DNA of 64,000 bases from Candidatus Goldiibacteriota bacterium HGW-Goldbacteria-1 (lineage in GTDB: Bacteria; Oederibacteriota; PGYV01). How positions within the stretch are numbered: position 1 is the first letter of the stretch; every line of letters begins with the position of its first letter. Shown piece after piece: positions 1 through 7,382 of the stretch. Under the pieces are notes generated by a model. It ran no database searches. It saw only the letters and a program-made list of their open reading frames with translations, and was not told the origin of the DNA. Location: NCBI GenBank assembly GCA_002839855.1, contig PGYV01000008.1, positions 1 through 64,000 on the forward strand, read 5' to 3'. The translations under genes were made by a program, and so were the position numbers.

Positions 1-3000
1 AAACAGCGACCGAGACTGTAACGGAGACTATAACGGAAACAGCCACAGAGACAGTGACAGAGACTATAACGGAAACAGCGACAGAGACTGTAACAGAGAC
101 AATAACAGAAACAGCGACAGAGACCGTAACAGAGACAATAACAGAAACAGCGACCGAGACTGTAACAGAGACAATAACAGAAACAGCGACCGAGACTGTA
201 ACGGAGACTATAACAGAAACAGCTACAGAGACCGTGACAGAAACTATAACGGAAACAGCGACCGAGACTGTCACGGAGACTATAACAGAAACTGCTACAG
301 AAACTGTAACGGAGACGGTTACAGAAACTGCCACTGAGACTGTAACTGAAACAGCCACTGAGACTGTAACTGAGACAATAACAGAAACGGTAACTGAGAC
401 GGTGACAGAAACGATAACAGAAACAGCGACCGAGACTGTGACAGAGACTATCACTGAAACGGCAACAGAGACTGTGACAGAGACTATAACAGAAACCGCG
501 ACTGAAACTGTAACAGAGACTATCACTGAAACGGCAACAGAGACGGTTACGGAGACTATCACTGAAACGGCAACAGAGACGGTTACAGAGACTATAACAG
601 AAACAGCCACAGAGACAGTGACAGAGACTATAACAGAAACAGCCACAGAGACAGTGACGGAAACCGTTACAGAAACGGCTACTGAGACTATAACGGAAAC
701 AGTTACTGAAACTGTAACGGAAACAATAACAGAAACGGCTACTGAAACTGTGACGGAGACTATTACGGAAACAGCAACAGAGACAGTGACCGAAACCATT
801 ACAGAAACGGCTACTGAGACTATAACGGAAACAGTTACTGAAACTGTAACGGAAACAATAACAGAAACGGCTACTGAGACTGTGACAGAGACTATTACGG
901 AAACAGCAACAGAGACGATAACAGAGACTGTAACCGAAACGGCTACAGAAACTGTCACAGAGACGATAACTGAGACTGTAACCGAAACGGCTACAGAAAC
1001 TGTCACAGAGACGATAACTGAGACGGCCACGGAGACAATCACAGAAACAGTAACAGAAACTATGACAGAAACGGCCACCGAAACAGTAACTGAAACGAGC
1101 ACAGAAACTGCAACGGAAACTATTACGGAAACTGCAACAGAAACTGTCACGGAGACAATTACAGAGACGGCAACCGAAACAGTAACGGAAACAATTACAG
1201 AGACATCTACAGAGACTGTCACGGAAACAATAACCGAAACAGCCACAGAGACCGTTACGGAAACTATAACTGCAACTATAACTGAAACGGCAACGGAAAC
1301 TGTTACAGAAACTATGACTGAAACTATGACTGAAACGGCAACAGAGACTGTAACAGAGACAATAACGGAGACGGCAACAGAAACTGTTACTGAAACTGTA
1401 ACGGAAACAATAACAGAAACAGCCACAGAGACGGTAACCGAAACTATGACAGAAACTATTACAGAAACTGCAACAGAAACAGTAACTGAAACAATGACAG
1501 AGACGGCTACAGAGACTGTCACGGAAACAATGACAGAAACTATAACGGAGACTGCAACTGAAACCGTAACTGAGACAATTACAGAGACGGCTACAGAGAC
1601 TGTAACCGAGACAATTACAGAGACGATGACGGAAACTGCGACAGAGACCGTAACCGAAACAATCACGGAGACAGCCACTGAAACAATAACAGAGACTGTT
1701 ACAGAAACAATGACAGAGACAGCAACCGAGACAATTACGGAGACAATGACGGAAACGGCAACAGAGACCATTACAGAAACTGTTACAGAGACAATGACAG
1801 AAACGGCAACGGAGACTGTTACGGAAACTGCTACTGAAACTATGACCGAAACAATAACAGAAACTGTAACGGAGACTGCAACTGAAACGATAACCGAAAC
1901 TGCAACGGAGACAGTTACAGAGACGATGACAGAAACTGTTACGGAGACAATAACAGAAACGCTTACAGAGACTGCAACGCCGACACCGACAAATACTCTG
2001 TCTCCTACATTTACTGAAACTTCAACGCCTACAGCGACAGAAACGGATACGCCGTCTGTAACGCAAACAAATACAGAAACTGTAACTGCGACTTCCACAG
2101 AAACTAATACGCAGACAGTTACAGAAACGGTTACAGAGACTGTAACGGCAACGAATACGCCGACTATACTGCTGTCGCCGACATCAACGCCTACTTCAAC
2201 ATCAACAAATACAATGTCAAATACGCCTACGCTTACAGCCACGGCAACCGCTACCGGTACTGCCACAGCATCAAGGACTATGACCTTTACAGCCACGGCT
2301 TCGCCTACTGTTACGCTTACCCCTGCGTTATCGGCAACTTCCACTGCCACACCGACGGTAACGCTTACTGTTACAGCCACAGTTACCGCGACTAATACGC
2401 AGACATCAACGCCGACAGAGTCAGAGACATCCACTATTACTGCCACCTGGACCGCTTCGCCGACTATTACGGTCACGCCTACGGTCACGCCGCTGCCGAA
2501 TTACCAGATAACGATAAAAATATATAATTCCGCGGGTGAAGTGGTAAAAGAGCTTTCCAGAGACGTTGAATACGGGACATACAATATGTTTAAAGACTTC
2601 ACGGTGGAAAATCCGGTATTCAGCCCGGATGACGGCGGTACGGTAAGGCTCAATATAGAAGGTATGATAGTGGAATGGGATGGCAAGAACGAGCAGGAAA
2701 AGAGTGTTGAAAACGGCGTATATTACATACATGTGGAATGCAAGGATGAATATGGTTTTGTTCACTCGGTCACAAAAGATGTCACTGTGCTTACCAACAG
2801 CGTGAAAATGCAGGTCAGAATTTACAGCAGCGCGGGTGAAATTGTAAAAATTATACCTGTGGATATGACATATACTGCAACTGATGATATTATAAAGATA
2901 GTACCTGAACCTCCGCAGGCGTTTGTGCCGGGCGATAACAATCAGGTAAACTATGTGCAGATTATTTATAACGGGCAGACGATTCTCTGGGATGGTACTA

Positions 3001-3410
3001 ATGACTTTGGTACAATTGTGGGCAACGGCGTTTATACCGTGCAGATAGTAAATGTTAACACCAAAGGGTATAAGATTGTGGCTGCGTCTAACCTGACAGT
3101 TCTTCATAATGGTTATGAGATTCTGTCAAATATCAGGATTATACCCAATCCTATTGACCTTGCACAATACAGGATACTTACCATAAGGTATGACGCTATG
3201 GCAGGCACCCGCATCAAAGCGAAGCTGTATAACATTGCGGGTGAACTGATAAAGACGCTTGAACCTGCAGCCGGCGCGCTTGAGATTAGGTGGAATATAA
3301 TGGAATTTGACAAGCCGCTGCCTGCCGGTGTGTATGTTGTGGTTATAGAGGCAAGGTCTAATAATGGAATGACAAAGAATGCCGTAGAAAAATTTACCAT
3401 GATAAGGTAA
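1..3410 (+). CDS. Giant Thr-rich TETx-repeat surface protein with C-terminal FlgD-like domains (5' end outside window)
   Basis: The frame is open from base 3 back to the window edge, so the GTG at 54 inside the repeat is not a credible start and the gene is 5' partial. About 657 codons (to about 1976) encode an almost unbroken Thr-Glu-Thr-x tetrad, with x mostly Ala, Val, Ile or Met. A Thr/Pro/Ser-rich linker follows (about 1977-2502). The C-terminal 300 residues hold three FlgD/Ig-like modules, each with an IYNSAGE or LYNIAGE strand; the first two have WDG-N and the last has PAGVYVVVIEA. The last module, beginning IIPNP, resembles the C-terminal sorting-type domains of secreted proteins. This suggests a secreted fibrous stalk with a folded C-terminal head or anchor. 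Function is unknown; secretion cannot be confirmed because the N-terminus is missing. The next gene starts about 80 bases downstream. Confidence 0.85.
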   Translation, partial: TATETVTETITETATETVTETITETATETVTETITETATETVTETITETATETVTETITETATETVTETITETATETVTETITETATETVTETITETATETVTETVTETATETVTETATETVTETITETVTETVTETITETATETVTETITETATETVTETITETATETVTETITETATETVTETITETATETVTETITETATETVTETITETATETVTETVTETATETITETVTETVTETITETATETVTETITETATETVTETITETATETITETVTETVTETITETATETVTETITETATETITETVTETATETVTETITETVTETATETVTETITETATETITETVTETMTETATETVTETSTETATETITETATETVTETITETATETVTETITETSTETVTETITETATETVTETITATITETATETVTETMTETMTETATETVTETITETATETVTETVTETITETATETVTETMTETITETATETVTETMTETATETVTETMTETITETATETVTETITETATETVTETITETMTETATETVTETITETATETITETVTETMTETATETITETMTETATETITETVTETMTETATETVTETATETMTETITETVTETATETITETATETVTETMTETVTETITETLTETATPTPTNTLSPTFTETSTPTATETDTPSVTQTNTETVTATSTETNTQTVTETVTETVTATNTPTILLSPTSTPTSTSTNTMSNTPTLTATATATGTATASRTMTFTATASPTVTLTPALSATSTATPTVTLTVTATVTATNTQTSTPTESETSTITATWTASPTITVTPTVTPLPNYQITIKIYNSAGEVVKELSRDVEYGTYNMFKDFTVENPVFSPDDGGTVRLNIEGMIVEWDGKNEQEKSVENGVYYIHVECKDEYGFVHSVTKDVTVLTNSVKMQVRIYSSAGEIVKIIPVDMTYTATDDIIKIVPEPPQAFVPGDNNQVNYVQIIYNGQTILWDGTNDFGTIVGNGVYTVQIVNVNTKGYKIVAASNLTVLHNGYEILSNIRIIPNPIDLAQYRILTIRYDAMAGTRIKAKLYNIAGELIKTLEPAAGALEIRWNIMEFDKPLPAGVYVVVIEARSNNGMTKNAVEKFTMIR
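3..1976 (+). repeat. TETx coding tandem repeat (12-bp unit, about 164 copies)
   Basis: This is a 12-bp coding repeat, ACN-GAR-ACN-NNN, continuing from before the window start. The fourth codon often cycles Ile-Ala-Val, giving a looser 36-bp period. Synonymous positions vary freely (ACA/ACG/ACT/ACC, GAA/GAG), while the protein pattern is nearly invariant. The few breaks include a TAT in place of TET near 1271 and TST units near 1097 and 1205. Confidence 0.95.
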
Positions 3411-3443
3411 TACTTTCCGGCTATAAAATCCAAGGAATTCATA

Positions 3444-3491
3444 ATGTCAAAAAAACTGTTTTGTTTATTATATTTATTGGTAAACGGTTAA
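3444..3491 (+). CDS. Possible 15-codon leader peptide overlapping the HD-GYP gene
   Basis: ATG at 3444 follows an AAGGA at 3432-3436 with good spacing and reads MSKKLFCLLYLLVNG before TAA. The stop overlaps the ATG of the next gene as TAATG, the usual layout for translational coupling. The peptide is hydrophobic, like a truncated signal or membrane segment. It may be a coupling leader, or the remnant of a longer N-terminus after a frameshift. Only the ribosome binding site and the overlap support it. Confidence 0.35.
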   Translation: MSKKLFCLLYLLVNG

Positions 3492-4627
3492 TGCTGCGCA
3501 CAAGGGTAAGCGAATTAACCGGCGGTGAAATAAATGTTCTGATGGCATATACATATGACGGCAGGGAACTGATAAGGCAGGGCGTTGAAATAACACCGCG
3601 TATGGCGGAAAAATTAAGAGAGCAGAAGATAGGTTTTGTCTACGCGGACGGCCCGGTGACAGTGTCCGCAGTTTTTGACAGGAACATCATTTCCGGGCTG
3701 CATAAGGTTATTGCCTGTTTTGTTGAAAGCGGCGGCAATGACGCGGAAATATTAAGAAAGTATAATGACACCGAAATAAAAAGTTTTCTGTCTGTCAACA
3801 ATGAAACGGGAAAGTCAATTGCCTACGGGCATATAATGAAATATTTTGCCGGTAAAATGTATGATGCGCTTCGCGGCAGGACAGGCATTGTTTACGATTT
3901 TGTTGATTACAGGGGCGCGGAGAATTACTTTATTTTTCACATGGTCAATGTGTGCTGTATGTGCATGGCGACGGCTCAAAATATGGGGCTTGACGGGGCT
4001 TCTGTAATTGATATCGGAATAGGTACAATGCTGTATGATTACCAGATGCAAAAGATGGATTTTTCCATGAAAAATGAAATATTAAAGACGGATGAAATGG
4101 AAAAAATTAAGGAACATACAGTGAATGCTCACCGGTATTTAAGGTCTGTTTACGGAATTCCTTCAAGGTCTTCCGCGATAGCCCTTCAGCACCACGAAAG
4201 GCATGATGGAAGCGGTTATCCCGGGCAGCTGAAAGGCGGCGGGATACTGCTTTTAAGCAGAATAGCTGCAGTATGCGACGTTTATGATTCAATGGTATCG
4301 CAAAGGCAGCACAGGCCGGCATATAATCCGGAAGAGGCGTGGGATTATATAAAAATAAATTCAGGCGTTATTTTTGACCCTGAAACAGTAAGTGTTTTTT
4401 TACGTACTGTCCCCAAGTATATGCCCGGCGATATTGTACATCTTGCGTGTGAAAAATATGGCCTTGTAGTAAAAAATAATTCTGACAGGCCTGAAAACCC
4501 TGATATAATAATAATTGAAAAAACGCTTGAAAATGATATAATCGGGATGAAAATTGAAAAAAAATCAGACGCGGTTGCGGCTGAAGGGGATTTTCAGATA
4601 TTAAAGACAACCGCAAGAATAAGGTGA
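3491..4627 (+). CDS. HD-GYP domain protein with degenerate HD dyad
   Basis: The protein has 378 residues when started at ATG 3491; an in-frame TTG at 3461 would add ten residues but lacks a ribosome binding site. The C-terminal half matches the HD-GYP fold, with HMVNV (first metal histidine region), then EHTVNAHRYL, HHERHDGSGYPGQLKGG and RIAAVCDVYDSM. HD-GYP proteins normally hydrolyse cyclic di-GMP. Here the segment that should read LLHDIGK is MLYDYQM: the histidine of the HD dyad is Tyr and the following Ile-Gly-Lys is lost, while HHExxDGxGYP is intact. Activity may therefore be altered or absent, leaving a c-di-GMP-binding or scaffold role. The N-terminal 100 residues resemble the small domain often found before HD-GYP. 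It ends 7 bases before parA and may be cotranscribed with it. Confidence 0.8.
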   Translation: MLRTRVSELTGGEINVLMAYTYDGRELIRQGVEITPRMAEKLREQKIGFVYADGPVTVSAVFDRNIISGLHKVIACFVESGGNDAEILRKYNDTEIKSFLSVNNETGKSIAYGHIMKYFAGKMYDALRGRTGIVYDFVDYRGAENYFIFHMVNVCCMCMATAQNMGLDGASVIDIGIGTMLYDYQMQKMDFSMKNEILKTDEMEKIKEHTVNAHRYLRSVYGIPSRSSAIALQHHERHDGSGYPGQLKGGGILLLSRIAAVCDVYDSMVSQRQHRPAYNPEEAWDYIKINSGVIFDPETVSVFLRTVPKYMPGDIVHLACEKYGLVVKNNSDRPENPDIIIIEKTLENDIIGMKIEKKSDAVAAEGDFQILKTTARIR

Positions 4628-4634
4628 AAGTTTA

Positions 4635-5426
4635 ATGGGAAAGACTATAGCAGTTGTTAACCAGAAAGGCGGCGTGGGTAAAACCACCACCACAGTCAAT
4701 TTATCCGCTTATCTGGCGGTAAAAGGCAGAAAAGTTCTTCTTGTTGATATTGACCCGCAGGGCAATGCCACGATAGGGCTTGGTATCAATAAACACGCTG
4801 AAGAATCAAACATAAATGACGTGCTTATGGGTGATGAAAATATCGCCGCGGTTATAAAAAAAACATCGGTTGACGGCTTGTTTCTTGCCGCTTCAAATGT
4901 GAATCTTGCCGGTGCGGAAATACAGCTGGTAGAAATGGCAGAGCGTGAATACAGGCTTAAACAGGCGCTTGCTGAAATTAAAAAAGATTACGACTACATT
5001 TTTATAGACTGTCCGCCGGCGCTTGGGCTTTTAACCTTGAATTCCCTTGTTGCCGCGGATTCTGTCCTTATTCCGATACAGTGCGAGTTTTACGCGTTAG
5101 AAGGCCTTGCCAGGCTGCTTGAAACTGTGGAACTGGTTAAGGACAGCCTTAATCCGGATCTTATGATAGAAGGGGCGCTTATCACAATGTTTGATTCCCG
5201 CACAAGCCTTTCGGTACAGGTGCTGGAAGAAATAAAGAAAAAATTCAAAAACCGAGCCTATGACACCATAATTCCAAGAAATGTAAGGCTGTCTGAAGCG
5301 CCGGGTTTTGGCCAGACAATACTGCAATATGATAAAGGTTCCCGCGGCGCAAAAGCATACGAAAATCTTGCCGAAGAAATAATTAAAGGTGAAAAACACG
5401 CATCAAAAGAGAGGTTGGTAAAATGA
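4635..5426 (+). CDS. parA: Chromosome-partitioning ATPase ParA (Soj)
   Basis: This 263-residue ParA/Soj ATPase acts with ParB to segregate the chromosome origin. The deviant Walker A motif KGGVGKTTTTVNL lies at residues 11-23. The DIDPQGNAT motif and the FIDCPPALGLLTLNSL Walker B region are intact. The length is typical of the chromosomal short form, which lacks the N-terminal DNA-binding domain of plasmid ParA. An AAGGTGA ribosome binding site overlaps the end of the HD-GYP gene. The stop overlaps the parB start (ATGA), indicating coupled expression. parAB genes often lie near the replication origin, but no dnaA, gidA or origin is visible here. Confidence 0.96.
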   Translation: MGKTIAVVNQKGGVGKTTTTVNLSAYLAVKGRKVLLVDIDPQGNATIGLGINKHAEESNINDVLMGDENIAAVIKKTSVDGLFLAASNVNLAGAEIQLVEMAEREYRLKQALAEIKKDYDYIFIDCPPALGLLTLNSLVAADSVLIPIQCEFYALEGLARLLETVELVKDSLNPDLMIEGALITMFDSRTSLSVQVLEEIKKKFKNRAYDTIIPRNVRLSEAPGFGQTILQYDKGSRGAKAYENLAEEIIKGEKHASKERLVK

Positions 5427-6298
5427 GTTCAGGAAAAAGCAGGCTTGGAAAAGGCCTTGACGCGTTAATCCCGGGTTCAAGAGCTAAATTAAGCGGGCAG
5501 GCGCCTGTAGTTCTGTCCTCGGGATTGTCAGAAATAAATGTTTCTGATATTAAACCGAATACACTGCAGCCCAGAAAAACTTTTACGGCTGATAAAATGG
5601 AAGAATTAATACAGTCTATAAAAGAAAACGGCATTATAGAACCCATTATTCTCAATGAAACGGGTTCGGGAAAATATGAAATTATTGCCGGCGAAAGGCG
5701 TTTTATAGCCGCACAGAGGGCGGGTTTAAGAAAGGTACCCGCGGTTATAAAAAATGTCACCGCAATGAAAAAACTTGAATGGGCGGTTGTGGAAAATATA
5801 ATAAGAGAAGATTTAAATCCCATAGAAGAAGCAATGGCGTATAAGCAGCTTATGGAAGGTTACAGGATGACGCAGGAGCAGCTTGCCGCAAAACTTGGGC
5901 GCGTAAGGGCGACTGTGGCCAACACGTTAAGGCTTCTTATGCTCCCGGAATCTGTCCAGCAGTATGTAAAAACCGGACGTTTAAATGAAGGCCACGGCAA
6001 AGTACTTCTGGGTATTGATGATAAAAGCAGGCAGAAAGCACTTGCGGAACAGGCGGTAAAAAAAGACCTTTCTGTAAGGGAGCTGGAAGAACTGGTTGCG
6101 GATATGCCCGGAAAAAGAACAAGAAATACTTCAAGGCCGTCAGATAGTTCCGCGGAAATGAAGGATATTGAAAAGGAAATGAAGTTTAAGCTTGGAACAA
6201 AAGTCAGTATTAAAGGCAGTTATAAAAGGGGCAAAATAGAGATAGAGTATTATAATAAGGAAGACTTTGAAAGGATACTGCAGGTTTTCAGGGATTAG
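5423..6298 (+). CDS. parB: Chromosome-partitioning protein ParB (Spo0J)
   Basis: This 291-residue ParB is the CTP-dependent clamp that loads at parS and stimulates ParA. Visible parts are the N-terminal ParA-interacting segment (KSRLGKGLDALIPG), the ParB/Srx domain (PRKTF, IIEPIIL, IIAGERRFIAAQRAGLRKVP), a helix-turn-helix (MTQEQLAAKLGRVRATVANTLRLL, residues about 150-175) and a C-terminal dimerisation domain. The arginine-rich box that normally reads GERRxRA is GERRFIA here, so the third arginine is Ile. No consensus parS was noticed in the window. A rho-independent terminator follows at 6321. Confidence 0.95.
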   Translation: MSSGKSRLGKGLDALIPGSRAKLSGQAPVVLSSGLSEINVSDIKPNTLQPRKTFTADKMEELIQSIKENGIIEPIILNETGSGKYEIIAGERRFIAAQRAGLRKVPAVIKNVTAMKKLEWAVVENIIREDLNPIEEAMAYKQLMEGYRMTQEQLAAKLGRVRATVANTLRLLMLPESVQQYVKTGRLNEGHGKVLLGIDDKSRQKALAEQAVKKDLSVRELEELVADMPGKRTRNTSRPSDSSAEMKDIEKEMKFKLGTKVSIKGSYKRGKIEIEYYNKEDFERILQVFRD

Positions 6299-6320
6299 TA
6301 TAAAAAAGCGGTTAAATTAA

Positions 6321-6347
6321 AACGCACCCTTTTGGGTGCGTTTTTTT
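6321..6347. terminator. Bidirectional rho-independent terminator between parB and the minus-strand gene
   Basis: The stem AACGCACCC/GGGTGCGTT with a TTTT loop is followed by T7 on the plus strand. On the minus strand it is followed by TTTTAATTTAA. It sits between convergent genes and can serve both. The CGCACCC/GGGTGCG core is shared with the hairpins at 54.7-54.9 kb. Confidence 0.9.
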
Positions 6348-6349
6348 AT

Positions 6350-6769
6350 TTAATTGGGTTTCTTTTTATAGCCGGCGGCATCTATCTCTTTTTGAAGCTG
6401 TTGAACCCAGGCGTTATATTCGGGTTCTATTTCTTTAAGCCTTTCGCGGGATTTTTTTACCCATTTACTTTCAGGCGGCGTGAAAAGGTCTGTAACAGTC
6501 TGATACTGTACATAAGCGTTTTTTAAGGAGTTATCCTCCATCAGCATTCTGTACTGTGGTTCGGATATTTTCTTTTTTGAAAGCTGGTCATCGTAATACT
6601 GTTTTTTTGCTTCCGCGTTCTTATAAAAAGAAAGGTGCCTTTCGCCTTCAAGGAATTCGCGTTTTGCCCTGCGTACAACTTCAAGCGGTGCCATGATAAA
6701 AAAGGCAATTATAAAAACTGAAAGCGCAAGCCCTGTATTTATAAGAATTTTCTTTGTGTTTTCGGTCAT
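6350..6769 (-). CDS. Single-pass membrane protein of unknown function
   Basis: This 139-residue protein has an N-terminal membrane segment (about residues 9-29, ILINTGLALSVFIIAFFIMA) and a highly charged, probably helical, soluble part rich in Lys, Glu, Tyr and Gln (EFLEGERHLSFYKNAEAKKQYYDDQL and beyond, ending in KKKPN). No signal-peptidase site is evident, so it is probably anchored with the helical part on one face of the inner membrane. A GGAG ribosome binding site precedes the start on the minus strand. It is divergent from recX and convergent with parB. I do not recognise the family. Confidence 0.75.
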   Translation of the reverse strand: MTENTKKILINTGLALSVFIIAFFIMAPLEVVRRAKREFLEGERHLSFYKNAEAKKQYYDDQLSKKKISEPQYRMLMEDNSLKNAYVQYQTVTDLFTPPESKWVKKSRERLKEIEPEYNAWVQQLQKEIDAAGYKKKPN

Positions 6770-6861
6770 TTTAAATGCTCCTTTGCTGATTTATTGCCTA
6801 ATTTTAAGGTTAAACAGGCTGTTTGTCAACATGATAAACTTGTGAAAACACAGTTATCCTG

Positions 6862-6890
6862 TTGCGCCCGGCACCGGGGTATTATATAAT
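6862..6890 (+). promoter_or_regulatory. Sigma-70-type promoter of the recX-alaS run
   Basis: TTGCGC at 6862-6867 and TATAAT at 6885-6890 are separated by exactly 17 bases, and the AT-rich leader runs to the recX start at 6921. It lies in the divergent gap with the minus-strand gene. Confidence 0.7.
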
Positions 6891-6920
6891 TAAAAATCAA
6901 AATATAATAAGAGGTATGAT

Positions 6921-7382
6921 ATGGATAAAAGTTATGAAAAAGCCCTGAAATACTGCCTGAACCTGCTGTCAAAACAGGATTATCCGGAGCTGGAAATAAG
7001 GAAAAAACTTGAAAAAAAAGGCAATGATAACGATACAATTGAAAAGATAATTAATTACCTTAAAGGAAAAAACTATTTAAATGACAGGGCTTTTATGGCT
7101 CGGCTTGTGGAAAAATATACAAAAATAGAGCCCGCGGGGAAGCTGTTTATAGCCGCGAAACTGGAAGGCAGGGGTTTCACGGAGAAAGATTATAGCGAAA
7201 TCTTAAGCGGGCTTGATGAAACAAAACTTGCGAAAGCGGCAATGGCATACAGAAAAAAGAGCAAACCGAAGGATAAAGATAAGTTTAATAATGCCCAATA
7301 TTGGGGCAAATATCTTGTTTTAAGGGGCTTTGAGTATGATATAATTGAAAAAATCACAGATGGAATGAAGGAGGAATTTTAA
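6921..7382 (+). CDS. recX: RecX-family regulatory protein
   Basis: This 153-residue helical protein has the RecX three-helix repeat pattern: ALKYCLNLLSKQDYPELEIRKKLEKKG, then IINYLKGKNYLNDRAFMARLVEKY and a C-terminal repeat ending YLVLRGFEYDIIEKI. RecX proteins modulate RecA filaments. It lies directly before alaS, as in the common recA-recX-alaS order, but no recA is present just upstream; the upstream gene is a divergent membrane protein. The stop at 7380-7382 abuts the alaS TTG, whose ribosome binding site (GGAGG) lies inside recX. The fast-evolving family gives moderate certainty. Confidence 0.82.
   Translation: MDKSYEKALKYCLNLLSKQDYPELEIRKKLEKKGNDNDTIEKIINYLKGKNYLNDRAFMARLVEKYTKIEPAGKLFIAAKLEGRGFTEKDYSEILSGLDETKLAKAAMAYRKKSKPKDKDKFNNAQYWGKYLVLRGFEYDIIEKITDGMKEEF

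Noticed and set aside
2421-3107. 228-residue open frame on the minus strand under the FlgD-like modules
   Set aside because: It lies wholly inside the plus-strand gene, has His/Tyr-rich composition typical of an antisense shadow and no ribosome binding site or family motif.
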